DNA of 63,702 nucleotides from a bacterium (lineage in GTDB: Bacteria > UBA4055): the NCBI GenBank assembly GCA_029559475.1, contig JAKQBN010000032.1, positions 1 to 63,702 on the forward strand, written 5' to 3'. The translations under genes and the position numbers were made by a program. The notes beneath the pieces are model-generated. The model saw only the letters and a program-made list of their open reading frames with translations. It ran no database searches and was not told where the DNA came from. Shown here piece by piece: positions 7,807-18,653 of this stretch (its first letter is position 1; every line of letters begins with the position of its first letter).

Positions 7807-8894
7807 GAGTTACAATACGTAAATCAATAATAATGTCGCTGGCCATGATGGTTCTTTTGATCATAGCTGTAGCAATACTGACTTTTATGAGGATCGACAG
7901 AAAAGTCATAGTTCCCGGATCGTTCACTTACAGAAATATCTCCCCGGTCGTTATCGAAGAAAGCGGTTTCGCAGAAAAAATATATAAAAAAGAAAACGAT
8001 ACTGTTGCTCAGGGGGATACCATTATTTCTCTCAGGAACAGTGATCTTGAAGTCTCGATCCTGAATTCTAAACATAAAATCATGATCAATAAAATTAATC
8101 TTGAAGAAATACTTCAGTTAAAAGCTCTCGATGTAAGCCTGAGTTCTTTCGATCTTTCAAAACTGAAAGAGCAGCTTAAAGTAAAAAAAGAGGAAGAAGC
8201 TTATTATAAAAGTCTAGCCGCCGACAAATACGACCTTTACTCAAAGAAAATTATATCTAAAGACGAGTATGAGGAAGTGAATATCCTACTCAATAAGACC
8301 GGACTCGAAGTAAGATCAATTGAGATACAGATAAATGAGCTGGGCAAACAGCTTCAGAAACTTGACGCGTCAACTTATCTGAAATATAAACTTAAGCAGA
8401 AAGAACTTGAGATCGAAGAAGAGAACCTGAAATATCTGCTCGTTAGAGATTCACTGCTTACAGTAAGAGCATCGATCGGAGGAAAGCTGATATCGCGGAA
8501 ACTCGAAAATGAAATTAATTCATATTTTTCAAAAGGCGACAGGATAGGCGAGATAGTATCGTTCGAGCTTATTGATTTTACCGGTTTCGCTTCCGGAACA
8601 GACATTATAAGGGTAAAAGAAGGACAGACCGTTTACTTTGACGTTGATACTTTCAGGGGTAAGGATTTTATTGAAGGCAGGGTAAAAAAGATCGGACTAA
8701 GAACCGAAAGCGCGAACGGAATGTCTGCTTTCCCTGTAGAAATAGAGGTTGCTGATCCGAGATTTTTCGACAGATCTAATAAAAGATTCATTCATGCCGG
8801 AGTAACGGGAGAAGCGATTATAATAACCGAAGAAGAATTGCCGATACTGAGGATTCTCTGGGAACAGATCATAAAATACGCGGATTTCAATTAG
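7803..8894 (+). CDS. HlyD-family periplasmic adaptor (membrane fusion protein)
   Basis: This 363-aa protein has one N-terminal membrane anchor (residues about 10-29) and a lipoyl-like half (FAEKIYKKENDTVAQGDTI). A long charged coiled coil of about 75-215 follows, then a second lipoyl half near 220 and a beta-barrel domain. This is the order of HlyD/EmrA-type adaptors that join an inner-membrane exporter to an outer-membrane channel. It overlaps coaE by four bases and is followed two bases later by two ABC half-transporters, so it most likely serves them. No TolC-like channel gene is in the window, and the substrate is not evident. Confidence 0.85.
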   Translation: MRVTIRKSIIMSLAMMVLLIIAVAILTFMRIDRKVIVPGSFTYRNISPVVIEESGFAEKIYKKENDTVAQGDTIISLRNSDLEVSILNSKHKIMINKINLEEILQLKALDVSLSSFDLSKLKEQLKVKKEEEAYYKSLAADKYDLYSKKIISKDEYEEVNILLNKTGLEVRSIEIQINELGKQLQKLDASTYLKYKLKQKELEIEEENLKYLLVRDSLLTVRASIGGKLISRKLENEINSYFSKGDRIGEIVSFELIDFTGFASGTDIIRVKEGQTVYFDVDTFRGKDFIEGRVKKIGLRTESANGMSAFPVEIEVADPRFFDRSNKRFIHAGVTGEAIIITEEELPILRILWEQIIKYADFN

Positions 8895-8895
8895 A

Positions 8896-10650
8896 TTGAA
8901 GAATGTGCTTTACATATTCAAATTTATAAAACCATATAAGTCATCGCTCATAAGCCTTGTAATTTTTCTTCTTTTCTATAATATTCTGAGCACGGTTCTC
9001 CCCTATCTGACATTTACGGTTATATTAGACGATTTCCTTCCTAAGCATGATTTTAAGTCAATAAATTTTATTGTGATGGTCATTGTCTTCATAGTGATGA
9101 TAATGGCTGTGATCGATTATATTGTCGGTTACATTATGTCTTATATGGGTTCGATGATAACTTTCGACATCAGGAATCATCTTCTCAGGCATCTCCAGAA
9201 ACTCTCTTTAAAATTTTATTCGGATAGACATTCCGGCGAGATCCTTGAAAGGCTTAATATTGATGTCGCAGCTATACAGAATATCCTTACGATCGAAGTA
9301 ATTTCGCTTGTTACCAACCTTTCTAAATTCGTTTTTATTACAGTAGCGATATTCTACTTAAATCCCGTACTTGCCACGCCGATGTTCATAATGATAATAA
9401 TTCAGTCCGTTTTCGTATTCTTCGCAGTACGCAGAATGCATAAGGACATTCAGGAAACCCGAGAGAAGGAATCGAAGCTGATCGGATATCTTCAGGAAAG
9501 GATAACGCTTATCAAGGTTATTCAGGTTTTCGTTCAGAAAAAATACGAGGAAATGATACATTCGCATAAATCCGACAGGATCATCGACCAGGCGCTGAAC
9601 ATTGCTTCCATAAGAAGCCAGCTGAGATCTGTCACCATGTTCTTAAGAAATTTCACACCGCTAGTCGTTCTCTGGATCGGAAGCTATATGATCATCATAG
9701 ACAAGATGAGCATCGGCGAGCTTGTAACGATGTGGATGTATTCAGTTCAGTACATCTGGCCTGTGTTCAGCATCGTTATGGCGATAAATAGATTCCAGGA
9801 AAGCATAGTTGGAGTTCAGAGGGTAAAAGCGTACCTTGACGAACAGCCGGAGATCGTCGAATCGCCCAATGCAGTTAAATCCGCTGTCATAAAAGGCGAA
9901 ATAGTATTCGAAAATATTAATTTTTCCTACGAAAAGAACAAACAGGTGCTTTTCGATATGTCGTTTAAAATTAACGCGGGGGAAACGGTAGCTTTCGTCG
10001 GCGAATCCGGAAGCGGTAAATCAACTATTACTAATCTTATCTTCAGGTTCTATGATCCTGACAGCGGTACGGTTTATCTTGACGGCAGACCGTTAAAAGA
10101 CTACAGCTTAAGACTTTTAAGGCGTAATATCGGGGTCGTATTTCAGGAAACCGATATGTTCGTAGCTACACTGCGTGAGAACCTAGCTTACGGCGCTAAT
10201 AAAAAAGTTTCTGACGCTGAAATCATGCAAGCTGTCAGAATGTCGCTTCTCGAGGATCTAGTCAGCAAACTGCCGAACGGCCTTGACACGATGGTAGAAG
10301 AAAAAGGCAAGAATTTTTCAGGCGGCGAAAAGCAGAGAATTTCCATCTGCAGGCTTATATTAAGAAATCCGAACATCGTCATTTTCGATGAGGCGACTTC
10401 AGCTCTCGATACTCAATCCGAGAGCAGAATATCCGAGACTATGAAGCTGTTGATGTCAAAGCCAACTTCAATTATCATAGCGCACAGGCTTTCGACAGTA
10501 GTTGATGCTGACAGGATATTCGTCTTCAAAGCCGGACGTATTATAGAATCCGGCGACCACGAAACATTATTCTCGAAAGAAACCAGCGAATATAGAAGGC
10601 TATGGAACGAACAGCTAAAGAAAAACAACCATTCGAACGGACATGACTGA
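8896..10650 (+). CDS. ABC exporter half-transporter A (membrane domain plus ATPase)
   Basis: This 584-aa protein has six predicted membrane helices in residues 1-300 (type IV exporter fold), then a nucleotide-binding domain. The Walker A GESGSGKS is near 368, the Q-loop in VVFQE, the signature degenerates to FSGGEKQR near 474, Walker B is IVIFDEATSALD near 493, and the H-loop is IIAHRLS. Start is TTG, two bases after the adaptor stop. Its end overlaps the next gene by eight bases. The pair should form a heterodimer, with this subunit carrying the non-consensus SGGE signature. The substrate is unknown; peptide or lipid export is plausible given the adaptor. Confidence 0.88.
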   Translation: MKNVLYIFKFIKPYKSSLISLVIFLLFYNILSTVLPYLTFTVILDDFLPKHDFKSINFIVMVIVFIVMIMAVIDYIVGYIMSYMGSMITFDIRNHLLRHLQKLSLKFYSDRHSGEILERLNIDVAAIQNILTIEVISLVTNLSKFVFITVAIFYLNPVLATPMFIMIIIQSVFVFFAVRRMHKDIQETREKESKLIGYLQERITLIKVIQVFVQKKYEEMIHSHKSDRIIDQALNIASIRSQLRSVTMFLRNFTPLVVLWIGSYMIIIDKMSIGELVTMWMYSVQYIWPVFSIVMAINRFQESIVGVQRVKAYLDEQPEIVESPNAVKSAVIKGEIVFENINFSYEKNKQVLFDMSFKINAGETVAFVGESGSGKSTITNLIFRFYDPDSGTVYLDGRPLKDYSLRLLRRNIGVVFQETDMFVATLRENLAYGANKKVSDAEIMQAVRMSLLEDLVSKLPNGLDTMVEEKGKNFSGGEKQRISICRLILRNPNIVIFDEATSALDTQSESRISETMKLLMSKPTSIIIAHRLSTVVDADRIFVFKAGRIIESGDHETLFSKETSEYRRLWNEQLKKNNHSNGHD

Positions 10651-12439
10651 AAAAGAGCACAATAAATACGATATAACCTACAGGCAGATGCTCACAAGGC
10701 TTCCGAAGCTTTATAAGTTCATGGCCAAATACAAATGGCTGATACTCGGTCTCGCCTTTTTTGACATCATAAGCAACCTTATAATTACAGTTCCGCCTCT
10801 GATAATCCAATATTCGGTCGACGAACTTATACCCTTAAAGGATATTTTCTCATTAAACGTATTCTTTATAGCCGTTTCTGTGCTTTTCGTCGTTTTCAGC
10901 GGGCTTTTCCTCGGACATATCTACATCAGATGGTACCTTCAGTACAATATCAGAAAGGATATAAGGGAAAAGCTGTTCAACGCACTTCTGTTAAAATCAC
11001 CGATATTCTATTCTAAAAGAGTATCGGGCGAGATCACATCCAGAATGAACAACGATGTAGGATCGGTATCATATCTTGCATCCGACGCTTTCTTCGACTT
11101 CTTCAACGCGTTCTTGAAAATATTCTTCTCGCTCTCTATGCTGTTCTATCTGAGCTGGAAGATCACTCTGGCCATTCTTTTGCTGATAGGTCTTCAATAT
11201 GTGTGCGTTACGATCATAATGAACTTTTTTAAGAAATACCGTAAGCTTACCTCCGAAAAATGGGGACGCATGCTCGGATATCTGCAGGAGATACTTTCAA
11301 ATATCAAGATAGTAATGGCGTTCGGCAACGAGAACTATGAGTCTTCCAGGCACTTGAGAAAAAGCCGCGATTATATAAAGGACAGTATCAAACTCGGGAT
11401 TACCAACAGGATGTTCGAAGTCGTAGGAACTCTCTTCTGGCATGCTTTTTACGTCACGATTATCGTTTACGGTCTTAATCTGCTGACAGACGGCGAAATA
11501 TCGCTGGGTATTTTATTAGCGTTCGTGATGCTTGTCAGAAATCTTTTCGAACCTATTTTCGAGCTTTCAGGCACAATGATCTTCGTGATCTCCGCTTTCG
11601 TTTCGATAGACAGGATCTATGAGTATATCGAATATCCTGACGAACTTCATACTTCTGAAAATCCTGAAAAAATAGACACTACAAAAGGCGAACTGGAATT
11701 TAAGAACGTAAAATTCAGATACGAAAAAGAAAAAGATAAGATAGCTCTCAATGGAGTCGACCTTAAGATCGAAGACGGCCAGTCCGTAGCTCTTGTCGGA
11801 CCCAGCGGTGCAGGTAAATCGACTGTCATTAATCTCATCCTGCGTTTTTATGATCCGGAATCAGGTACGCTTTTATTCAACGGAAAAGACGTAAAGAATC
11901 TGAATGTTGACGAATACAGGAACCTAATATCGATAGTATTCCAGGATGCGCTTCTGTTCAACGACACGATAATGAACAACCTTAAATACGCAGATCTTAA
12001 CGCTACGAAAGAGCAGGTCGAAAAAGCCTGCCGCGACGCTGACATCTATGAATTTATTAACGAGCTTCCTTTAAAATTCGACACGGTTATCGGCGAAAGA
12101 GGACTAAAACTTTCGGGTGGACAAAGACAGAGGCTTTCTATAGCGAGAGCTCTTTTGAAGGATCCCAAAATACTTATCCTCGATGAAGCTACCGCTTCTA
12201 TCGATTCGATCTCAGAGAACGTGATTCAGGCAGCGATAGAAAAGATCATGAAAGACAGAACTACAATAATAATCGCCCACAGACTGACTACGATCGCGAA
12301 AGTCGACAAGATCATCGTTTTCGAGAACGGAAAAGTGGTCGAAACAGGCTCGCATTCTGAACTTTTATCTAAACAGGGTCTTTATCATAGACTCTGGACA
12401 ACTCAGATGAAAGACAACAACGACGAAATAGTTTTCTGA
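10643..12439 (+). CDS. ABC exporter half-transporter B (membrane domain plus ATPase)
   Basis: This 598-aa protein has the same architecture as its upstream partner: a six-helix membrane domain, then an ATPase domain with GPSGAGKS near 385, a consensus LSGGQRQRLSIARALL signature near 489, Walker B ILILDEATASID and H-loop IIAHRLT. The Walker B glutamate is present in both partners, so the asymmetry lies in the signature loop rather than in the catalytic base. It is the last gene of the coaE operon. A separate promoter follows before the next gene. Confidence 0.88.
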   Translation: MTEKEHNKYDITYRQMLTRLPKLYKFMAKYKWLILGLAFFDIISNLIITVPPLIIQYSVDELIPLKDIFSLNVFFIAVSVLFVVFSGLFLGHIYIRWYLQYNIRKDIREKLFNALLLKSPIFYSKRVSGEITSRMNNDVGSVSYLASDAFFDFFNAFLKIFFSLSMLFYLSWKITLAILLLIGLQYVCVTIIMNFFKKYRKLTSEKWGRMLGYLQEILSNIKIVMAFGNENYESSRHLRKSRDYIKDSIKLGITNRMFEVVGTLFWHAFYVTIIVYGLNLLTDGEISLGILLAFVMLVRNLFEPIFELSGTMIFVISAFVSIDRIYEYIEYPDELHTSENPEKIDTTKGELEFKNVKFRYEKEKDKIALNGVDLKIEDGQSVALVGPSGAGKSTVINLILRFYDPESGTLLFNGKDVKNLNVDEYRNLISIVFQDALLFNDTIMNNLKYADLNATKEQVEKACRDADIYEFINELPLKFDTVIGERGLKLSGGQRQRLSIARALLKDPKILILDEATASIDSISENVIQAAIEKIMKDRTTIIIAHRLTTIAKVDKIIVFENGKVVETGSHSELLSKQGLYHRLWTTQMKDNNDEIVF

Positions 12440-12472
12440 TCATTTATTAGCAACATTACAATATTATAATCC

Positions 12473-12501
12473 TTGCAATCCGACTTTTTGTGTATTATTT
12501 T
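12473..12501 (+). promoter_or_regulatory. Promoter of the secreted repeat protein gene
   Basis: TTGCAA (12473-12478), a 17-base spacer and TATTTT (12496-12501) lie about 29 bases upstream of the ATG at 12530, with GGGGAGG as ribosome binding site at 12518-12524. This supports the ATG rather than an upstream in-frame TTG. Confidence 0.5.
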
Positions 12502-12529
12502 ATACATCAACAAAAACGGGGAGGCAAAA

Positions 12530-14932
12530 ATGTGCAGAAAAACAGCTTTTATTATCATAGCGCTGTTCACGTTATCAGCATGGGCTTACGATGTAACCGG
12601 ATTGTGGGAAATAACTACAACTCCTGTTGTTCTAAACGAAGATCTGCATGTTTACCCGGGCGGTACAATTCAGCCTTACAATACGCATGTAGATCTTATT
12701 ATTAACGGCAACATCATCAACGAAGGAACTATTCAGGATCATACGATAGGTTACCTGCTGACAGTGAACTGCTCTGGAAATATCACGAACAACGGCGTTC
12801 TTACGAACTATACTACAAATCTGACAGGTTCTGTTGAACAGAGACTTTCCGTCGGTTCTTCTTCAACTCCGATAAGTTCACAGTATTTCAATGTGAATAA
12901 CGCGAATCCGATCCTTGCGTTAACAAATCTTTATTTCAAAGATTCAACCATAGATTTTATCTCCGGCGGATTCGATCTTAGAGGCGGGTACGGGCTAAAG
13001 CTTGACAATTGTTACCTGACGGACGGAAATGTTACCGGCAAAACCGGCATCATTCCTGTATCTTATCTGGAAATGATAAACGATTCGAAGATAAATAATT
13101 CTAACTGTTCAGATCTTTATCTAAACGGTTATTTTCAGGTTGAAACCGATGTAATAATAAGCGGAACTTCGATCAGCACAGGCGATGTTATGCCTGCCGT
13201 AAATTCACATAGGATACTGACGATAAACGGTACCTTTTACAATAACGGCACTTTCAAGAATAACGATCCATACCTGCTTCATGTCAATTCGAACGGTACT
13301 TTCAACAACGAAAATACACTTGACCACTATGTATTTAATGCTTACGGAGATTTCTTTTGCAATGGAATTATTAGTAACGATTACCTCTACTTCCTAGGCA
13401 CTTCAGCTCAGAATATTACATGCTCCGCGACGAACGGGATCAATGTTTTTTATGTGAGCTCTACGAATGCTGCCGGAGTTATAGCACAATCAGATCTGAA
13501 ATTCACAAATTCATATCTTAATTTCGGCGATTATGCACTTGACCTTACTGACGGGTATGATCTGACACTCAGCGGAGGCTACCTGAACAGAATAAAGATC
13601 TTCGGAGACACATCAGGTAAAGCAGTTTCATATTTAAACATGTCGAACGGCTGCTATATGCAGAATACCGAGCTGAATCAGCTTACTCTCACAGGTGAGA
13701 TCGAGATAGTTGATAATGCGAATATTTTCAACGGGCCGATTGTCAATAATGGAATTGTAGAGAACCATTCATGGTACTGGTACACTTTGAATGTGAACGG
13801 CGATTTTATCAACAATTCTGTCGTCAGGGATAATCCTTCGGGATATAATCTTACTTTCAATACAACCGGGAATCTGATCAACAACGGAACTTGGAATAAC
13901 GAGTATCTGTATTTTAACGGAACTTCGTCTCAGCAGAATCTGACCTGCCTGAACGGAAACCTTCTTGAAGCTTATTACCTTAACTGCAGCAACCCGAACG
14001 GCGTAAAATTGTTCTCCGATGTCGTTCTTAGAAACTCCTGGGTAAATTTTACTGATTATACGCTGGACCTTTCATTAGGCTTTGATCTGACACTAAACGG
14101 CGGATACCTTAACAGAATAAATATTCTCGGTTCCGAGGCGAAATCAACATCCTCTCTAAGTATGAAGAACGGATGCTATATGCAGAATACAGTCATTGAT
14201 AAAGTCGATCTTAGAGACACGATACTTGTAGTAGATAACGCGAACATCCTTAAAGGTCCTCTAACGAACTACGGATTGATACAGAACCATCCCTGGTACT
14301 GGTACACCCTCAATATTGAAGGAGATTTCAGCAATGAGGGATTAATAACTGATAATGCCGGAGGATACAACCTTTATCTGAATGTCAAAGGAAATGTTGA
14401 GAATAACGGCACATGGTCAAACTACAAAACCGATTTCAACAGTGATTCACACCAGCATATAGCTTTACTAAACAGCAGCACAATAGCATCCGCTGAAACA
14501 TATTTCACAACAAATATCGTCAACGGGCCTTACGAGTGGCGTTATAATAAAACTCCTATTCCCGAGTCTAATCCGGATTTCGAGAATGAAACTATACAGA
14601 ATCTAAAATGGATGGTTCCTGTTACACTGACCTACACCGGCACATTCTACTGCGAAACTGGCGACGGAGCTTCAAAGTGCGTTTACATCAACAACGGAAC
14701 CTTCGAAGCGCCGGCCATTACAAGCATAACGAACGACGGAACTGATGTTTCAATAACCTGGGATGCGATTCCTTCTGCAGCGTATTACAGGGTATTTTCA
14801 TCAGACGATCCGTATAAAGACCACAATGATTCCTCATGGTTCTGCGAAGCTGAAAGTGTTCTTACGAATTCATGGACGGCACCTGTACCGGCAGGCAACA
14901 AGAAGTTCTATTTCGTAACGGCAGTATATTAG
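12530..14932 (+). CDS. Secreted protein with three ~150-residue Asn-rich repeats and Fn3-like tail
   Basis: I place the start at the ATG at 12530: it has a strong RBS and gives a clean signal peptide (CRKTAFIIIALFTLSAWAY). The 800-residue product is rich in Asn, Gly and Thr, with short strand-turn units such as NNGTF and INNGTW that suggest a beta-helix or solenoid. Three imperfect repeats of about 150 residues can be followed by the recurring landmarks GYDLTL, NGCYMQN and WYWYTLNV. The last 75 residues look like a fibronectin type III domain (SITWDAIPSAAYYRVF). It is likely secreted or displayed. No enzyme motif seen; function unknown. Confidence 0.75.
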   Translation: MCRKTAFIIIALFTLSAWAYDVTGLWEITTTPVVLNEDLHVYPGGTIQPYNTHVDLIINGNIINEGTIQDHTIGYLLTVNCSGNITNNGVLTNYTTNLTGSVEQRLSVGSSSTPISSQYFNVNNANPILALTNLYFKDSTIDFISGGFDLRGGYGLKLDNCYLTDGNVTGKTGIIPVSYLEMINDSKINNSNCSDLYLNGYFQVETDVIISGTSISTGDVMPAVNSHRILTINGTFYNNGTFKNNDPYLLHVNSNGTFNNENTLDHYVFNAYGDFFCNGIISNDYLYFLGTSAQNITCSATNGINVFYVSSTNAAGVIAQSDLKFTNSYLNFGDYALDLTDGYDLTLSGGYLNRIKIFGDTSGKAVSYLNMSNGCYMQNTELNQLTLTGEIEIVDNANIFNGPIVNNGIVENHSWYWYTLNVNGDFINNSVVRDNPSGYNLTFNTTGNLINNGTWNNEYLYFNGTSSQQNLTCLNGNLLEAYYLNCSNPNGVKLFSDVVLRNSWVNFTDYTLDLSLGFDLTLNGGYLNRINILGSEAKSTSSLSMKNGCYMQNTVIDKVDLRDTILVVDNANILKGPLTNYGLIQNHPWYWYTLNIEGDFSNEGLITDNAGGYNLYLNVKGNVENNGTWSNYKTDFNSDSHQHIALLNSSTIASAETYFTTNIVNGPYEWRYNKTPIPESNPDFENETIQNLKWMVPVTLTYTGTFYCETGDGASKCVYINNGTFEAPAITSITNDGTDVSITWDAIPSAAYYRVFSSDDPYKDHNDSSWFCEAESVLTNSWTAPVPAGNKKFYFVTAVY

Positions 14933-14955
14933 CAGTTCATAAATGAATTCATTTC

Positions 14956-14980
14956 GGGCGGAAAATTTTCCGCCCTTTTT
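14956..14980 (+). terminator. Intrinsic terminator after the secreted repeat protein gene
   Basis: A perfect 20-nt palindrome GGGCGGAAAATTTTCCGCCC (14956-14975) is followed by T5. It lies 24 bases after the upstream stop and would fall inside any longer version of the next gene, which argues for the later start at 15039. Confidence 0.9.
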
Positions 14981-15038
14981 ATTTGCTTTCGAACGGTTTC
15001 AGTGGTATTATATCTATATAATATTCGGGGGTGATATC

Positions 15039-15884
15039 ATGAAATACTGTATAATAATTTTTATTCTTATTATTTCGCTATGTTCTTATTCAAAAAAGAT
15101 AATTGAACTAAAAAACGGCGAATCAATTAAATGCGAGATCATCAGCGAAGAGAACGACATACTGACTGTCGTATCAGATACATTTGGTGAAATGAAGATC
15201 AACAGATCGGACATAAAACTTATTAAAGACCTTGATGAAAGAACTGGTTACAGGTATGACGATCCGAACCACTGCTCTCTTCTTTTTATGCCTTCAGCTG
15301 AAACGAATCCTAAAGGTACATGGTATGTTTCTGATTATGAACTTCTTTTTATGAATGTGGGTTATTCCCCCATCGATGATCTGCATATTTCAACAGGATT
15401 CATTTTCCCGATCGTTCCGGAAATGATTACCGAGGGACCATTCTCTCTGGGTTTTAAATACAGGACAATGAGTGAACCATATAAAATGAACATGAGCGTA
15501 ATGGGATCATATACAGCTATTCTTGAAGAAGCAGATTTCGGTTTAATAACATACGGTACAGCTTTTAATTACTATTTAAGTCCGAGATCTACAGCAAATC
15601 TTTATTTCGGCGGAATAACAACATCCAAGACCGGTGGCAAAGAATCTATCTTCAGCTTCGGACTGGCACTTACTTTCAGGACCTCTGAAAGCTCTAAATT
15701 CATAGTCGAATACCTAAATGGAGGAATGTTCGATGAAATTGAAACTAACGGTATATTTATTTTCGGCGTCAGATTCTTCGGAGAAAGAATTTCAGCTGAC
15801 ATTGCTGGTGTTAAATTTCTGGACATAAGCGGATCGGAACCTTGGTTCTTCATACCGCTACTCAGCCTGACATATCATTTTTAG
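15039..15884 (+). CDS. Exported probable outer-membrane barrel protein
   Basis: The start is set at the ATG at 15039, with GGGGGTGA upstream; the in-frame ATG at 14943 precedes the terminator hairpin. The 281-residue product has a signal peptide (KYCIIIFILIISLCSYS), then a short beta domain with the wording IIELKNGESIKCEIISEENDIL. From about residue 80 there are alternating strands (ISTGFIFPIVPEM, YLSPRSTANLYFGG, LALTFRTSESSKFIVEYL) ending in an aromatic YHF, as in outer-membrane barrels. Family not recognised. It sits between a terminator and a convergent gene and is probably monocistronic. Confidence 0.65.
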   Translation: MKYCIIIFILIISLCSYSKKIIELKNGESIKCEIISEENDILTVVSDTFGEMKINRSDIKLIKDLDERTGYRYDDPNHCSLLFMPSAETNPKGTWYVSDYELLFMNVGYSPIDDLHISTGFIFPIVPEMITEGPFSLGFKYRTMSEPYKMNMSVMGSYTAILEEADFGLITYGTAFNYYLSPRSTANLYFGGITTSKTGGKESIFSFGLALTFRTSESSKFIVEYLNGGMFDEIETNGIFIFGVRFFGERISADIAGVKFLDISGSEPWFFIPLLSLTYHF

Positions 15885-15953
15885 AATGAGCAGAACTTAA
15901 TAATTTAGAAGTATCTCTAATTGGCAGAATAATTTCTTTGTTCTATATTATCC

Positions 15954-18653
15954 TTATTTTGTCAGGATCATTTTTCTTGCAGCTGCAAAATTTCCGTTAG
16001 CTTCAAGTTTATAGAAATATATTCCGCTTGTCAGTCCTTCTGCATTAAAGCTGACTTTATGGATGCCTGCTTTCTGCTTTGAATTGACGAGTTCTGAGAC
16101 CCTCTCCCCTTTCATATTATAAACTGAAAGTTTAACGGCGGCTTCATTTAAGAGAGCGTAGGAAATAATTGTTTCAGGATTGAACGGATTCGGGTAATTC
16201 TGATACAGTTCTGCTGTATTAATTATATTGTCAGTTTCAGCTATTACCGATGTCTGGCTGCAAAGAGCTTTTATGCAGAAATTCGTTGATCCGGGATAAG
16301 CGTCTCCTGTGTAGTTCTGCATATCTACCCAGCCTTTACCGTCAAAATAGTAACTCTCCCCTGCTGATGCTGTCGATCTGACAATGGTTTTTCCTTTCGC
16401 GCCTAAAAGAACCGGGATGTCGGAAGTTCTGTCATAAGGTTGTCCGCCCTTTGATAAATTCAGGTATACATAGAAATCGTTGCCATTTTCAAGATATACT
16501 GAATAAGGCAGATCGACCGTATGAAACCCTCTGTATTGGAACGATCCCGACGCCGTTCCCAGCTCATCCGAAAGAATATCGCCTGAAAACGTATCGTATA
16601 TCTTAGCTGTGAAATCAACATTATCCTGTGCGGTATAGAAACTGACGGAATTTATATATTCATTCCTGTCTGCAGTATAAGCGTTTACAGCTTCGTTGCA
16701 GTCTTCCATAGTATCGCGCCAACCGTGATAATCGTGGTAATATATATGATCATAAGCTAGTGGCTCTACATCTCTAAAAGAGATCGTTCCCATTTCCCAG
16801 TTCCTGCATGAATGCTTGTCGTAATAGGAGATCCAGAAATATCCGCCGAATCCCCAGTATTTATCCCAGCTGTTCTTAACGATCCATGCTCCGGGGCCTT
16901 CGGGAGCCTGAGTAACTTTGCTGTCGTCCCAGCCTACAATCGTTACCGCATGATTGGGTTCGAGCGGGTCAGTCGGCGGCTGATAATGCCTGTACTCGTC
17001 GTCTATGAACGCATCATCATACATCATACAGGTACCGACTGCGCCTACTGTCATGATCTTTTCTTTGATCAGACCGATATTATCTAAAGTTTCATTCATC
17101 GTGAACCACTCTATATGTCTTGGATAAAATTTATGATAAGATGAATTATACCTAACAGGCGGCGTATCGAACGACTGACCGTCAATATCTCTGACCATAC
17201 CTTCACCCCTTGCCGTATATGCAGCAGTCACTAGATAATCACCACCCATATGAACTTCCAGACCTTCTCCCGTATCGGGAAGGATATCGTCATTATTGTG
17301 CTGATTGAATCCGTTCCACCAGTCAAGATGATATTCTGCGAGATTCGGTTCACCTGTTTCACCGTTATCCGCCCATGCTCCTGTTATAAGAAGATTGCTT
17401 TCCATGCTTGCTGCAGCGCCGTGTGTCCAGCATGTACCGCCGTCCTGTGATTTTACCGATGTAACATAGTTGTTGCCATTGTAGTCCCGAAGATCGAAAA
17501 CAGGAGGGCTGCTCAGCCATTGAACTTTATATTTGGAGGTTGTGATTTCGTTTCCTGCAGTATCGTGAATGTTAAAATAAACTTCACCGTTTAGAACTTC
17601 CTCTGTTTCAGCTGCAATTATGCCCGTTAAAATAAAATCGTTGATCTTCTGCTTCTGCATTAGAAAAGAAACTGATGTTTCATAGCCGTCCTTACTATAA
17701 TAACCTGTACAATTTTCTATAAATGACTCATCCTCGACAGTTAAATTCAGATGCAAATCCTGACCTATCTGCGTGAAAGTTCCACTCAGCCTTACAGCAA
17801 GGGGTGATTCTGTATCTTCTGCAAACGATATAGAATAACAGCCGGTCGTAGAAATATTTCCGAGCCTGTCTGTCATTTCAAAATAGATAGATCCTGTGCA
17901 GACAGAATCAGCTGACGGAATTATCCCACCCCAGTTTTCATTGTACTTCAGCTGTCCGAAAAATATTTCTGCCTGTGGATTTTCACCGATCGTATAATAA
18001 CCTTTTACTGAACTGACGCCGGAACTGTCCTGAATAACCAGATTCAGTTTCATGTCGTTACCCGCATAAGCTCCGATAACAGGCAAAAGTGCTTCATTAC
18101 CAGCTACACTCACTATTGAAGGTGCATCGTTATCAATAATTAACGAAACATCATCAATATACCACTGATCGCTGTAATCACCTGTGTAATGGAATCCGAC
18201 ATTGATGCTTTTTCCAGCATAATCGTTCAGGGATAATACCATATTGTCCCAAACGCCTATATCCGGATCTTCAGGATCGCTTTCAGGTAATCCCGTATAG
18301 ATCTGAGTCCAGTTAGCTCCTCCGTCTGTCGATACGCATACTTCGTGGAAAGTCGCGAATGTGATCCATAGTCCGTTCTGCCAAAACGAAAGTGAAGCCT
18401 TATCTACTGATCCGATCGTTACGGATGGAGTTATAAGCCAGTCGTCCTGCGCGCCTTCATTATCTAAATGCGCGGCGCAGAAATTTCCGCTGTGATATGT
18501 ATTAGAACTGCTCACAAAACCTGCGCCGGTCGTCTCAACCGTCCAGTTCAATGGCGGGAACGTTCCGCTTTCAAAATCCTCGAATAGCAAAGTCTGAGTA
18601 TAAACTCGCGTTAAACAGATTAGAATTAATAAAAATATCAAGTAGCTGCGCAT
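15954..18653 (-). CDS. Secreted papain-like (C1A) protease with type A C-terminal sorting domain
   Basis: This 899-aa protein has a signal peptide at 1-19, a jelly-roll/MAM-like domain at about 22-175 ending WYIDDVSLI, and two Ig-like stretches. The C1A peptidase domain runs from about 385. The catalytic Cys is in GGTCWTHGA near 408, His in NHAVTIVGW near 567 and Asn in [10 protein letters not shown] near 596; the Gln of SVKSQ fits the oxyanion hole. A lectin-like domain seen in other bacterial C1 proteases follows at about 650-790. The last 80 residues ([18 protein letters not shown] ... SGIYFYKLE) are a Por/T9SS type A sorting domain, so the protein is probably exported to the surface by such a system. 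Confidence 0.9.
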   Translation of the reverse strand: MRSYLIFLLILICLTRVYTQTLLFEDFESGTFPPLNWTVETTGAGFVSSSNTYHSGNFCAAHLDNEGAQDDWLITPSVTIGSVDKASLSFWQNGLWITFATFHEVCVSTDGGANWTQIYTGLPESDPEDPDIGVWDNMVLSLNDYAGKSINVGFHYTGDYSDQWYIDDVSLIIDNDAPSIVSVAGNEALLPVIGAYAGNDMKLNLVIQDSSGVSSVKGYYTIGENPQAEIFFGQLKYNENWGGIIPSADSVCTGSIYFEMTDRLGNISTTGCYSISFAEDTESPLAVRLSGTFTQIGQDLHLNLTVEDESFIENCTGYYSKDGYETSVSFLMQKQKINDFILTGIIAAETEEVLNGEVYFNIHDTAGNEITTSKYKVQWLSSPPVFDLRDYNGNNYVTSVKSQDGGTCWTHGAAASMESNLLITGAWADNGETGEPNLAEYHLDWWNGFNQHNNDDILPDTGEGLEVHMGGDYLVTAAYTARGEGMVRDIDGQSFDTPPVRYNSSYHKFYPRHIEWFTMNETLDNIGLIKEKIMTVGAVGTCMMYDDAFIDDEYRHYQPPTDPLEPNHAVTIVGWDDSKVTQAPEGPGAWIVKNSWDKYWGFGGYFWISYYDKHSCRNWEMGTISFRDVEPLAYDHIYYHDYHGWRDTMEDCNEAVNAYTADRNEYINSVSFYTAQDNVDFTAKIYDTFSGDILSDELGTASGSFQYRGFHTVDLPYSVYLENGNDFYVYLNLSKGGQPYDRTSDIPVLLGAKGKTIVRSTASAGESYYFDGKGWVDMQNYTGDAYPGSTNFCIKALCSQTSVIAETDNIINTAELYQNYPNPFNPETIISYALLNEAAVKLSVYNMKGERVSELVNSKQKAGIHKVSFNAEGLTSGIYFYKLEANGNFAAARKMILTK

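Noticed and set aside
12473-12529. Upstream extension of the secreted repeat protein from a TTG
   Set aside because: The TTG belongs to the -35 box and the real ATG at 12530 has GGGGAGG just ahead and a signal peptide directly after it.
14943-15038. Upstream ATG for the 15.0-15.9 kb barrel gene
   Set aside because: The terminator palindrome at 14956-14980 lies inside that extension, and the later ATG has both RBS and signal peptide.
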